NCBI GenBank assembly: GCA_963759095.1
Contig: CAVWYF010000028.1
Coordinates: 62,001 to 126,000 of the forward strand
From: Anderseniella sp963759095
Lineage (GTDB): Bacteria; Pseudomonadota; Alphaproteobacteria; Rhizobiales; Aestuariivirgaceae
DNA length: 64,000 nucleotides
Direction of reading: 5' to 3'
Each line of letters opens with the position of its first letter. The stretch's first letter is position 1. Both the position numbers and the translations under genes were made by a program. This document shows, one piece after another, positions 16,464 through 25,989 of the stretch. The notes below the pieces were generated by a model that saw nothing but the letters and a program-made list of their open reading frames with translations, was not told the origin of the DNA and searched no databases.

Positions 16464-17600
16464 TTGTCTGACAGTGAAACACCCCAAGACCTGAAAACCA
16501 CACCTCTGACACCTGAACATGAAGCGCTGGGCGCTCGCATGGTACCGTTCGCCGGTTACCTGATGCCGGTTCAGTACCCGTCAGGCATCCTGACCGAACA
16601 TACCCATACCCGTGACAAGGCCGGGTTGTTTGATGTCTCGCACATGGGACAGGCGTGGCTGAAAGGCCCTGACCATGAAACCACGGCGACGGCGCTGGAA
16701 GCACTGGTGCCCGCCGATATCGTGTCGCTTGAACCCGGCCAGCAGCGTTACACACAATTGCTGAATGATGACGGCGGCATCATCGACGACCTGATGGTGT
16801 CGCGCTCCGCCCTGCCCGACACGGAAGGCCGCCTGTATCTGGTGGTCAATGCTTCACGCAAGGCAATAGATTTTGCCCACCTGAAATCCCGCCTGCCTGG
16901 CACCGTTACAGTTGAAGAACTGCCGCAATGGGCACTGCTGGCCTTGCAAGGACCTCGGGCCGAGACGGCGCTGGAAACGATTGTTCCAGGCGTTGCAGCC
17001 CTTCAGTTCATGCAGGGCGCACCGTTCGAATTTGACGGGTCTGCCATTTACATCACCCGGTCCGGTTACACCGGCGAAGACGGCTATGAAATCACCGTGC
17101 CCAATGAAGCGGCACAAGGCTTGTGGCGTGCCCTGCTGGCACATCCGGACGTATTGCCGATCGGCCTCGGTGCCCGCGATTCCCTGCGCCTGGAAGCAGG
17201 CCTGTCACTGTACGGCCATGAGCTTGACGAAACGGTCTCACCTGTCGAAGCAGGCCTTTTGTGGTCGATCCAGAAACATCGCCGTGCTGAAGGTGGATTC
17301 CCCGGTGCCGCACGCATCCAGCGGGAGATTGCGGAAGGCGCTTCGCGAAAGGTTGCCGGCATCAAGCCGGAAGGCCGTGCACCTGCAAGGGACGGCACTG
17401 TCATCATGTCAGACGGCAAGGAAGTCGGCGTGATTACCTCGGGCGGATTCGGACCCTCGGCCGGCGGGCCTGTCGCACTGGGCTTTGTGCCGCCCGAACT
17501 CGCCAAGGCCGGTCAGGCGCTGGAACTGCTGGTGCGTGGCAAGGCCCTGCCGGCACAGGTCATCAAATTGCCATTCGTGGCCAAGTCATTCAAACGATAA
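16464..17600 (+). CDS. gcvT: glycine cleavage system T protein (aminomethyltransferase)
   Basis: A 378-residue aminomethyltransferase that moves the methylene group from the lipoyl arm of the H protein to tetrahydrofolate and releases ammonia. The GcvT landmarks are MVPFAGYLMPVQYPSGI, DVSHMGQAWLKG, the folate-site SGYTGEDGYEI and GLGARDSLRLEAGLSLYGHEL. The start is a TTG at 16464 with GGGAG at 16452-16456. The nearby ATG at 16458 leads to a stop after four codons and can be excluded. First gene of the gcvT-gcvH-gcvP operon under the glycine riboswitch. Confidence 0.95.
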   Translation: MSDSETPQDLKTTPLTPEHEALGARMVPFAGYLMPVQYPSGILTEHTHTRDKAGLFDVSHMGQAWLKGPDHETTATALEALVPADIVSLEPGQQRYTQLLNDDGGIIDDLMVSRSALPDTEGRLYLVVNASRKAIDFAHLKSRLPGTVTVEELPQWALLALQGPRAETALETIVPGVAALQFMQGAPFEFDGSAIYITRSGYTGEDGYEITVPNEAAQGLWRALLAHPDVLPIGLGARDSLRLEAGLSLYGHELDETVSPVEAGLLWSIQKHRRAEGGFPGAARIQREIAEGASRKVAGIKPEGRAPARDGTVIMSDGKEVGVITSGGFGPSAGGPVALGFVPPELAKAGQALELLVRGKALPAQVIKLPFVAKSFKR

Positions 17601-17634
17601 ACAACATACAAAATTCAAACTGGAGGAATACCCG

Positions 17635-18012
17635 ATGAGCGATGTGAAATATTCGAAAGAGCATGAGTGGATCTCCGTTGACGGCGACGTTGCCACCATC
17701 GGCATCACCCAGCATGCCGCAGAGCAGCTTGGCGACCTGGTGTTTGTCGAACTGCCTGCCGTCGGCAAGACGGTTGCACCCGGCGACGAGGCCGCCGTTG
17801 TGGAAAGCGTCAAGGCGGCCAGTGAGGTTTACGCACCCCTGTCAGGCGAAGTTGTCGAGGTCAACTCGGCGCTTGAAGGCGAGCCGGGCAAGGTCAATGA
17901 AGCCCCTGAAGGCGAAGGCTGGTTTCTCAAACTCAAACTGTCTTCACCATCCGAACTTGACGGCCTGATGGATGCCGCAGCCTACAAGGCGTTCGTGGAA
18001 GAACAGGAATAG
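17635..18012 (+). CDS. gcvH: glycine cleavage system H protein
   Basis: A 125-residue lipoyl carrier protein that shuttles the aminomethyl group between the P, T and L proteins. The lipoylated lysine is Lys60 in ESVKAASEVYAPLSG, the usual position. The length is normal. A strong TGGAGGAA ribosome site precedes the ATG at 17635, in a 34-base gap after gcvT. No gcvL (lipoamide dehydrogenase) is next to it; this is common because the L protein is shared with other complexes. Confidence 0.96.
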   Translation: MSDVKYSKEHEWISVDGDVATIGITQHAAEQLGDLVFVELPAVGKTVAPGDEAAVVESVKAASEVYAPLSGEVVEVNSALEGEPGKVNEAPEGEGWFLKLKLSSPSELDGLMDAAAYKAFVEEQE

Positions 18013-18071
18013 TTGCCTGATATCCACCCGGTTTTCCCGACTCTAATTCGCAAAAATGGAATGTCCTGATA

Positions 18072-20983
18072 ATGGCTGAAAAACGTACCCTCCTCACCGA
18101 CCTGCAGGCCGGCGCAAACTTCATCCCCCGTCATATCGGTCCGCAGGAAAGCGAACTGGCCGATATGCTGAAAACTGTCGGTGCGAGCTCTCTGGACGAC
18201 CTGACGGAAAAAGTGGTGCCGAAAAACATCCGGGCCGAAAAGCCGCTGGACCTCCCGGTACCGCTGTCGGAACGCAATGCATTGTCGGATTTGCGCAAGG
18301 TGGCGGGACGCAACCAGATTTTCACCTCGATGATCGGCATGGGATATTATGGCTGCGTGACGCCGAAGGTCATCCTGCGCAACATTCTGGAAAACCCGGG
18401 CTGGTACACGGCCTATACGCCGTATCAGGCGGAAGTCAGCCAGGGCCGGCTTGAGGCACTGCTTAAACTTCCAGCAGATGGTCTGCGACTTTACCGGACT
18501 GGAACTGGCCAGCGCATCGCTGCTTGATGAAGGCACCGCGGCGGCGGAAGCCATGGCCATGGCGCACCGGGTATCGAAGACCGGGCGCGATGTGTTCTTC
18601 GTTGATCGCGACACCCATCCGCAGACCGTTGCGGTGCTTGAAACCCGCGCGCGCGGATTTGGGTTTGAACTGGTGCTGGGTGATCCTGCCACCGATCTCG
18701 ATGCAAGCAAGGTGTTTGCCGCGCTGTTGTCCTATCCCGGTTCCAGCGGCCAGGTGCGCGACTATCGCAAGGAAATCGAAAGTCTCAAGGCGGAAGGCGC
18801 CATGTCGATCATGGCAACCGACCTGCTGGCGCTGGCCATGCTGACCTCACCCGGCGAACTGGGTGCGGATATCGCACTGGGATCAGCGCAGCGTTTCGGT
18901 GTGCCTATGGGGTATGGCGGACCGCACGCTGCATTTTTTGCAACCCGTGACGAGTTCAAGCGCGCCATCCCGGGCCGGGTGATCGGCGTGTCGGTTGATG
19001 CCGAAGGGCGCCCTGCCCTGCGCATGGCGCTGCAGACACGCGAGCAGCACATCCGCCGCGAAAAAGCCAACAGCAACATCTGCACCGCGCAGGTTTTGCT
19101 GGCGGTGATTGCCGGCATGTTTGCCGTCTATCAGGGACCGACCGGCATTGCCAAAATGGCGGCGCGCGCGCATCGGTTTGCCGAAATAACAGCCCATGCG
19201 CTCGAAGAAATGGGGTTATGAAGTCACCACAGACGCCTTCTTTGACACCATCACCGTAAGAGCGCCGGCGCGCGCTTATGCACTGGTGGCCAAGAGCCCG
19301 CGAACAGCGCATCAATCTGCGTCATGTGGATGCTGACCATATCGGTATCTCGTTTGACGAGACGACCCGCCGGTCGGAAGTGGAACGGCTGCTCGGCTGC
19401 TTCAAGACCAGAGGCCTGGATGACTGGCCTCTGGATGCGATTGACGAAGAGCTGGAAGAGTGTATTCCGGCTCAGCTTGCCCGGCAGTCGGACTTCCTGA
19501 CCCATCCGGTGTTTTCCATGCACCGGTCAGAAACAAAAATGTTGCGCTATCTGCGGCAATTGCAGGCCAAGGACATCGCCCTGGACCGTTCCATGATCCC
19601 GCTTGGTTCCTGCACCATGAAGCTCAATGCCACCACCGAGATGATCCCGGTGACGTGGCCGACGTTTTCCAACATGCACCCGTTTGTGCCGCTGGAACAG
19701 GCGCAGGGCTATCAGCAACTGTTTGAAGAACTTGAAAGCTGGCTGTGCGAAATCACCGGGTTCGATGCGGTATCCCTGCAGCCCAATGCCGGCAGCCAGG
19801 GCGAATATGCCGGCCTGATGACCATCCGCGCGTTCCATGCATCGAATGACGAGGGCCATCGCAATATCTGCCTGATCCCGTCATCGGCACACGGCACCAA
19901 CCCGGCCAGTCCGCCGTCATGGCGGGCCTGAAGGTTGTGGTGGTGAAATGTGATGAAGAAGGCAATGTCGACGTTGACGACCTGAAGGCAAAAGCAGAAG
20001 CCAACAAGGATGAACTCGCGGCACTGATGATCACCTACCCGTCGACCCACGGCGTGTTTGAAGAAGCCATCAAGGATATCTGCGCCATCATTCATGACCA
20101 TGGCGGTCAGGTCTACCTCGACGGGGCAAACCTCAACGCCCTGGTCGGGGTGGTACGTCCAGCCGAAGTTGGTGCCGATGTCTGCCACATGAACCTGCAC
20201 AAGACGTTCTGCATTCCCCATGGCGGCGGCGGTCCCGGCGTCGGACCCATCGGCGTGCGCTCGCACCTGGCCCGGTTCCTGCCCGGCCATGACGTGGTCA
20301 GCGGTGTCAATCCGGCCAGCCACGGCAGGCCGACCATCGGCCAGATTTCGGCTGCACCCTGGGGGTCGGCCTCCATCCTGCCGATCTCGTGGGCCTACAT
20401 CGCCATGATGGGCGCAGACGGCCTGACCCGCGCGACACAGGTCGCCATCCTGAACGCCAACTACATGGCCAATCGTCTGAAAGATCATTTTCCGATCGTC
20501 TATACCGGACCGGGCGGCTATGTGGCGCATGAATGCATCATCGACATGCGCGATGTGAAGGAGCAGACCGGCATCGGCGTTGAAGACGTTGCCAAGCGGC
20601 TGGCCGATTATGGTTTCCATGCGCCGACAATGAGCTGGCCGGTGCCGGAAACGCTGATGATCGAGCCGACCGAATCCGAGGGCAAGGCGGAACTGGACAG
20701 GTTCTGCGACGCGATGATCGCCATTCGGGCCGAGATTGCCGAAGTCGAAACCGGCAAGGCCGACAAGACCAACAATGTGCTGCGCAATGCGCCGCACACC
20801 CATCACGCGCTGCTGCAGGACTGGGACCGGCCCTATTCCCGCGAACAGGCCTACTTCCCGTTGCCATCACAGCGCGACGACAAGTTCTGGCCGCCGGTGG
20901 CCCGCGTCGACAACGTCTACGGCGACCGCAACCTGGTATGCGCCTGCCCGCCGCTGGAGGACTATATGGAGGCTGCGGAGTAG
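18072..20983 (+). pseudogene. gcvP: glycine dehydrogenase (P protein), frameshifted as sequenced
   Basis: This is the single-chain PLP-dependent glycine decarboxylase (about 968 residues once repaired). It strips CO2 from glycine and hands the aminomethyl group to GcvH. The reading frame breaks four times, each by extra bases: +1 in an A run at 18465-18467, +1 in a G run at 19212-19215, +1 near 19294-19296 and +2 near 19911-19915. Removing these restores the family sequence, for example SQGRLEALLNFQQM and AHGTNPASAVMAG. The PLP lysine is intact in NLHKTFCIPHGGGGPG (codon at 20201-20203). Since gcvT, gcvH and the riboswitch are sound, sequencing or assembly error is more likely than a dead gene. 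Confidence 0.85.
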
Positions 20984-21075
20984 CAGGGGGCAACGGTCAT
21001 TTCCTTCAAAAAGCGCCGGCCCAAGGTTCGAAAGACAATACCTGATTTGTGCATTTAACAAATGCCACAGTAATC

Positions 21076-21703
21076 CTACTGCGCAATCTTATAGTGTGCT
21101 GTATATTGGCCATCAGGTTGGATATAAGTTCCTACTGCCTCAGTGTCTGAGACTGGCGTAATATAAAGCCTATCGCCGTTACCGTATTTTACCCTAATGG
21201 TCACTCCGAATGACTTTACTTTGTGCTTATAACATTTTTTCTTTAAGCAATGAGACAAGCGTCCATGTTTGTAGACTATTGTAGAAGTCTTTGCCAGGCC
21301 CGAAGTTTCCGGCGTATTTTTCGTTTTTGAACTTAAGTTTTGCCGGTTTGACATTCGCGAAAGACCAATATTTTTCTTTAGTACGAGGTCTCTTGTAAAC
21401 AAGCTGATAACCGTCATCAGTTCTGTTTATCTCAAGCACAATGCTATCTTCGCGTGACACAGACCGATTATATTGAACAAAAAAACCGTTGTCGGTTGCC
21501 TCGTATTTTCTCCTGCGGCATTTCCAAGCTGTACTATCGGGCGCCCCATCACGGCAATAAATCAGAAAGGTGCCGTCCAATTTTTGGAAGATTGTGTTGT
21601 TTCCATCACCAAATGCCCCTTTATGCAGCTCGTTAGAATTTGCAGCAGCAGACAATGAAAACACAAGAAGCGTTGCTATTGATATTGGTATAATTTTTCT
21701 CAT
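21076..21703 (-). pseudogene. secreted protein of unknown function, probably frameshifted near the end
   Basis: The intact first part (158 codons, stop at 21227) begins with a clear signal peptide, MRKIIPISIATLLVFSLSAAANS, followed by a Lys/Tyr-rich domain. Downstream, the next frame over continues as protein-like sequence to a stop at 21076 (KSFGVTIRVKYGNGDRLYIT, then a tail with Tyr and Gln). One extra base near 21280 would join both into about 208 residues. This is the same kind of insertion seen in gcvP, so I call the longer gene. I do not recognise the family. The base composition is clearly poorer in GC than the neighbours, pointing to recent transfer. Confidence 0.5.
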
Positions 21704-21797
21704 GCCTTGCCTCCCATGACCTCACGTAATATTGTGTTATTCTTTGCGTGAACGCAATTCCAAACTACGAATTACAACGATGGTCTAAAGGCACTCC

Positions 21798-21955
21798 AAT
21801 TAGCATGCGCTCTCCCGCATGATCCGCATCTGAGCCTGCATCAATTTACTCAAGCGACACGGTTCATAGACCGCAACTCAAGTATAATGAAGGAAATGCC
21901 TCACACCCCCTCAACCGCGCAGACTATGCCCTGTCCGACGCCGATGCACATGGTG
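21798..21955. repeat. diverged copy A of a 158-base direct repeat
   Basis: This segment aligns along its whole length with 22778-22936, which covers the end of the thiolase gene and the sequence after it. Shared stretches include AATTAGC at the start, CTCAAGTAT in the middle and CCGATGCACATGGTG at the end. The two copies flank the low-GC gene at 22184. Copy A ends exactly where the inverted-repeat element at 21956 begins. Confidence 0.75.
21902..21955 (-). pseudogene. remnant of a second thiolase, last 17 codons
   Basis: On the minus strand the bases encode TMCIGVGQGIVCAVEGV followed by a stop. This is the C-terminal end of a thiolase with the catalytic CxGxGQG motif, differing from the intact neighbour (TMCIGVGQGIACAVERV) at two residues. 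The fragment is cut at 21955 by the inverted-repeat element, and no other part of the gene is found. It marks an old duplication or a rearrangement at the thiolase 3' end. Confidence 0.7.
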
Positions 21956-22060
21956 CAATTACGGTAATGGGATGGAGCCCCATCCGGCCTCGCAATGGGC
22001 CATACTGGTGAGCGTTAGACAAACCAGCACAAGGAGGCATCTATCCCATTACTGTAATTC
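21956..22060. mobile_element. 105-base element with 18-base inverted repeats (MITE- or IS-end-like)
   Basis: The left arm CAATTACGGTAATGGGAT (21956-21973) pairs with the right arm at 22043-22060 at 16 of 18 positions. The inside contains AAGGAGG at 22031-22037, which resembles a ribosome site without a gene behind it. The element interrupts the thiolase remnant. It has no open frame. It could be a miniature inverted-repeat element or the leftover non-coding end of an insertion sequence. Confidence 0.55.
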
Positions 22061-22183
22061 TGTCGGTGTTTGCGCATTTATTTCATTATGCGGCTTGGGC
22101 GGCGTTTTTTTGGAAAATATCTGCCAATCCCCATAAATCTGGGCGCGTCTTTCGGTCTCGTTTTATCCTCAGGTTTTTCATTC

Positions 22184-22738
22184 ATGGCAAAAGGCCTCAG
22201 AAAATCATCGCCAATCAGGCAAAATGTTCCCGCTTACATCACCAAGCAAGTTGGGCAAATCATAACCAAATGGTCTTTCCTCGACTATCAACTGTCTCGC
22301 ATGCTTTGGAAAGCTCTTGATCTATCCAGCGAAGAGGGGAGGCTTGGCGCAGCAGATAGACGGCCACATGAAAAATTTGAAGCTGTTAGACAGCTACTAT
22401 ACCTAAAAGGTATCGGTATAGATGACAAAGACTACAAGACGATCCTTGATGGCCTTCGCAATCTAAAAGACCTCCGAGATCAACTCGCCCACGGGATATG
22501 GACCCTTGATGATGGCACTTGGAAACTGATCAATTTTAAAGGCAATGTTGTGGATCAATCCATTCCAAAGATTGAACGGAGCAGAAAACTCAGACCTGAA
22601 CTTTTTGGGGTGCACTTGGACAAACTGGCAGAAGTTTCAAAAGCCATAACTGACATCATTGGCTCACTTGACACATTAGACATTGTGACTACATCGCAGC
22701 TAAAATCTCCCAAAAATTCCGGCAAGGATCGTAACTAA
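22184..22738 (+). CDS. hypothetical protein, possible HEPN-like domain
   Basis: A 184-residue soluble protein of unknown function. The start is set at the ATG at 22184 (MAKGLRKSSP); an upstream extension to 22070 reads as a poor hydrophobic leader. The protein looks largely helical. In the middle it has RNLKDLRDQLAHGIW, which contains an R-x4-H motif (RDQLAH) like the catalytic motif of HEPN ribonucleases found in toxins and defence proteins. Codon use is AT-rich, unlike the neighbours, and the gene lies between two copies of a 158-base direct repeat, so it was probably acquired. The HEPN call is tentative: no antitoxin partner is seen. Confidence 0.5.
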   Translation: MAKGLRKSSPIRQNVPAYITKQVGQIITKWSFLDYQLSRMLWKALDLSSEEGRLGAADRRPHEKFEAVRQLLYLKGIGIDDKDYKTILDGLRNLKDLRDQLAHGIWTLDDGTWKLINFKGNVVDQSIPKIERSRKLRPELFGVHLDKLAEVSKAITDIIGSLDTLDIVTTSQLKSPKNSGKDRN

Positions 22739-22777
22739 AATCAATTGGAATTACGGTGACAGTTTACCAAATACACT

Positions 22778-22936
22778 AATTAGCGCACTCTCTCTCGCAT
22801 GGTCCGTTCCGGGTGTGCAAGATGTTACGCGGACGATACGGTTTATACCGCGCACCTCAAGTATGATGAAACATCCCGCTCTAAACCCGCTCAACGGCGC
22901 AGGCGATGCCCTGGCCGACACCGATGCACATGGTGG
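22778..22936. repeat. copy B of the 158-base direct repeat (thiolase 3' end and beyond)
   Basis: This is the partner of 21798-21955. It covers the final codons of the thiolase gene (stop at 22881-22883) and about 100 bases after it. Just before it, GGAATTACGGTGACAGTTTAC (22747-22767) resembles the left arm of the 105-base element in its AATTACGGT core. Confidence 0.7.
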
Positions 22937-24088
22937 CAAGCGCGAGCTTGCCGCCGGTTTCTATCAGCTCGAGCGCGGCACTGCCGGCTATGCGGGTGCC
23001 GGACATGCCGAGCGGATGGCCGATGGCGATGGCGCCGCCATTGGGGTTTATGTGCTCGCCATCATCGGGCAGGCCCAGTTGACGCAGCACCGCCAGTCCT
23101 TGCGCGGCAAACGCCTCGTTCAGTTCTACAACGTTAAAGTCCGCCGGCTTGATGCCGAGGCGTGCGCACAGTTTCTGCGTGGCCGGCACCGGACCAATGC
23201 CCATAATGCGGGGTGCAACCCCTGCGGTAGCACCGCCCAGGATTCGCGCGACAGGTGTGAGGCCATGGCGCTTTGCGGCAGCTTCCGATGCAATGATCAT
23301 GGCTGCAGAGCCGTCATTGACGCCCGAGGCATTGCCGGCGGTCACACAGCCTCCGTCGCGAAAAGGGGCTTTCAGCTTGGTCAATTGCTCGATGGTTGTT
23401 TCAGGGCGCGGATGCTCATCCGTGTCCACGACAATCGCATCGCCGCGGCGCTGTGGAATGGTCACCGGGGTGATTTCCTTGGCCAGTCGGCCGGAGGCTT
23501 GCGCCCTGCCGGCCTTGACTTGCGAGCGCAGCGCAAAGGCATCCTGGTCTTCGCGCGATATCTGGTAATCCTCGGCTACGTTTTCCGCCGTCTCGGGCAT
23601 GGAATCAACACCGTATTGCTGCTTCATCAGCTTGTTGACGAAGCGCCAGCCGATGGTGGTGTCATAGATTTCCGCCCTGCGCGAAAACGCCGTGTCGGCT
23701 TTCGGCATCACGAACGGCGCCCGGCTCATGGATTCAACGCCACCGGCAATGCACGATATCGGCTTCGCCTGCCTTGATGGCGCGTGCCGCCGTCAGCATG
23801 GCATCCATGCCGGAACCGCACAGCCGGTTGATGGTGGCACCCGGCACCGTGTCGCGGCAGGCCGGCCAGCAACAACGACATGCGCGCAACATTGCGATTG
23901 TCTTCGCCTGCCTGATTGGCGCACCCGTAGATGACATCATCAATTGCAGCCCAGTCGACCTCGCCATTGCGCTGCATCAAGGCCTTGAGCGGCACCGCGC
24001 CGAGGTCATCGGTGCGCACGCTGGCAAGCGCGCCGCCAAAGCGGCCGATGGGTGTGCGGACATAATCGCAGATGAATGCTTCAGGCAT
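22881..24088 (-). pseudogene. acetyl-CoA acyltransferase (3-oxoadipyl-CoA thiolase-like), frameshifted as sequenced
   Basis: A thiolase of about 400 residues when repaired. It would split 3-oxoacyl-CoA with CoA in fatty-acid or aromatic breakdown; the start MPEAFICDYVRTPIGRFGGAL is typical of the PcaF/PaaJ group. The nucleophile lies in NRLCGSGMDA, with HPLGMSG and CIGVGQG at the end. Two single-base insertions break the frame, near 23853-23856 (LAGLP-DTVPGATIN) and at 23751 (ADIV-IAGGVESMS). Removing them gives an unbroken thiolase, so the gene is probably intact in the organism. bioY follows upstream at 24096. Confidence 0.82.
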
Positions 24089-24095
24089 GGTCGGA

Positions 24096-24692
24096 TCAGC
24101 CCTTGCTCGACAACCATTTCCAGGCAGCCGGGAATATCAAGGCAGCCAGAACGATCTTCACGGCATCGCCGAGCACGAACGGATACAGGCCGAAGACCAG
24201 TGCTTTTTCAAAACCGATCAGGTGGCTCAACCAGCCAACCCCGAGCGCATAGAGCACAATGGTGCCTGCCGTCATCGCCAGCACCATCGTCACCACATTG
24301 CGATCAAAGCCGCGTTCCGCCAGCCAGCCGGTCACCCCTGCAGCCAGGACAAAACCGGCCAGATAGCCTCCGGTCGGACCTGCCATATAAGCAAGGCCGA
24401 TGCCCTTTTCAGGCGTTCCGGAAAACACCGGCAGACCAAGTGCGCCTTCCACCAGGTAGAGTGCAACAGTTGCCATGCCGAGGCGCCAGCCGAAGGCTGC
24501 ACCAATGCCCATCACCGCAAACGGCTGCATGGTCATCGGCACCGGCCAGAACGGTACGGCGATCTTGGCGGATACCCACAGCAGCAAAGAGCCGGCTATT
24601 GCCAGCATCACCATACGAACAGCGGACAGGCGGCCATTATCACCGAGCAACGTACCGGCAAGTGTCGGGGAGGTGGCGGAAAGTGCAGTCAT
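24096..24692 (-). CDS. bioY: biotin transporter substrate-specificity component BioY
   Basis: A 198-residue membrane protein with about six helices, the S component of an energy-coupling-factor or stand-alone biotin transporter. Family blocks are visible: VPFWPVPMTMQPFAVM near helix 1-2, GALGLPVFSGTPEKGIGLAYMAGPTGGYLAGF in the centre, and GFEKALVFGLYPFVLGDAVKI near the end. No bioM/bioN genes are nearby, so it acts alone or with distant partners. The start is MTALSATSPT; the 34 extra upstream codons are not protein-like. It is divergent from the metallo-hydrolase gene, with 100 bases between. Confidence 0.93.
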   Translation of the reverse strand: MTALSATSPTLAGTLLGDNGRLSAVRMVMLAIAGSLLLWVSAKIAVPFWPVPMTMQPFAVMGIGAAFGWRLGMATVALYLVEGALGLPVFSGTPEKGIGLAYMAGPTGGYLAGFVLAAGVTGWLAERGFDRNVVTMVLAMTAGTIVLYALGVGWLSHLIGFEKALVFGLYPFVLGDAVKIVLAALIFPAAWKWLSSKG

Positions 24693-24792
24693 TTCGAAGT
24701 ACCCTTCTGGCGAGTTTGACGGATGCGAATTGCTGGTCCATGGGTATATTTGCGTTTTGGCTCCGCCGCAACAGGACAAAGTGATAACCGAC

Positions 24793-25715
24793 ATGAGTGA
24801 GTTGTCGTTCGACCATGATTTTGACGTGAAACCCGGCGTGTGCGTCCGGCTGAGCGATCAGGTGCGCCGTGTGACCTGCAATAATCCCGGCCCGTTCACC
24901 TTCAAGGGAACCAATTCCTATATTGTCGGTACCGGCAAGGTTGCCATCATCGATCCGGGCCCGGAAGACGAAGACCAGCTTGCAGCCCTGCTGGACGCGG
25001 TACGCGGCGAGACCGTCACCCATATCATCATTACCCATACCCATCGCGATCACTCGCCGCTGACGCGCAGATTGCAGCAGGCAACCGGTGCGAGGACCTA
25101 TGCTTACGGTCCGCACGGGTCAGGACGCCCCGCCAAGGCGATAACCTCAGGCGACGTGACGCTGGATGCCGCCGGTGATCATGAGTTCCAGCCCCGACAT
25201 CACGGTGGCGCATGGCGACATTGTTGAGGGCAATGGCTGGTCGCTGGAAAGCCGTGTTTACGCCGGGCCATTGTTCCAACCACATGGCGTTTGCACTGAA
25301 CGACGAGCAGACACTGTTTTGCGGCGATCACGTGATGGCATGGTCGACGTCGGTGATCGCCCCGCCCGACGGGCACATGGCCGACTATTTTTCCTCATTG
25401 CGCACCCTGATGGGGCGTGACCAGGACCGGCTTTACCTGCCCGGCCACGGTCCGGCAAACAAAGATCCGCAACGCTTTGCCCGGGCGTTTCTCGGCCACA
25501 GGCAAATGCGCGAAAAGGCCATCCTGCAACATATTTCGTCCGGAGAACGCACCATCATGGGGGTGGTGAAAAAGGTCTATGCCGGCATCGATGCCAAGCT
25601 TCATGCGGCAGCAGCTCTGTCGACACTGGCGCACGTTGAACACCTGATCGAGCAGAACCTGGTCAGGGCTCATGGTGAGTTGTCACTGGACACGGACTAC
25701 GAGGCGGTCGGTTAG
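24793..25715 (+). pseudogene. metallo-beta-lactamase-fold hydrolase (LACTB2-like), frameshifted as sequenced
   Basis: The repaired protein is about 306 residues. The zinc motif THTHRDH is present, followed later by FTPGHCSNHMAF and LYLPGHGP, with a C-terminal winged-helix-like tail. This is the layout of LACTB2-type hydrolases, which cut RNA or thioesters. Two single-base insertions break the frame: one in a C run near 25193-25196 (before DITVAHGDIVEGNGW) and one in an A run near 25248-25251 (before AVFTPGHC). The middle frame joins the others without loss, so the break is probably a sequence error. Confidence 0.8.
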
Positions 25716-25826
25716 CGCGCCAGACGGGACATGTGAGTGCCGTATAGCCGTCATTTTCAGCGAAGGCTCGCTTCCGTCCGGCCAACTGCTGAGACTGGCA
25801 TTCGAGCCTGCTATCGTCTCAATAAT

Positions 25827-25946
25827 GTCATCCCCCGGCTTGACCGGGTGACCCAGTATCCACAGAATTCTGCGGTTCAGGTACACCATTGCGGCACTCA
25901 GGAACACGGTGGTTACTGGGTTGCCCGGTCAAGCCGGGACAATGAC
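25827..25946. repeat. 120-base intergenic palindromic element
   Basis: The left arm at 25827-25858 (beginning GTCATCCCCCGGCTTGACC) is complementary to the right arm at 25914-25946 (ending AAGCCGGGACAATGAC) with few mismatches. The arms are about 32 bases and flank a 55-base loop. Such GC-rich palindromes with a CCCGGCTTGACCGGG core occur dispersed in many alphaproteobacterial genomes. Here it lies between two convergent genes, where it could also end transcription. Confidence 0.75.
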
Positions 25947-25989
25947 ATTTCAAACAAGACGAACAGGCCCAGATTAAACACCTGCTGTT

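Noticed and set aside
18465..19915. Programmed frameshifting in gcvP
   Set aside because: Four shifts at unrelated sites with no slippery-site plus structure pattern, and the same class of insertion in four other genes, fit sequence error better.
19712..20806. 364-codon minus-strand open frame
   Set aside because: Antisense shadow of gcvP; the GcvP sequence on the plus strand is unmistakable.
21956..22060. A complete insertion sequence
   Set aside because: Only 105 bases with no transposase frame; at most a MITE or a leftover end.
24693..24792. BioR-type operator before bioY
   Set aside because: I looked for a TTATAGATA-like site in the divergent gap and found none.
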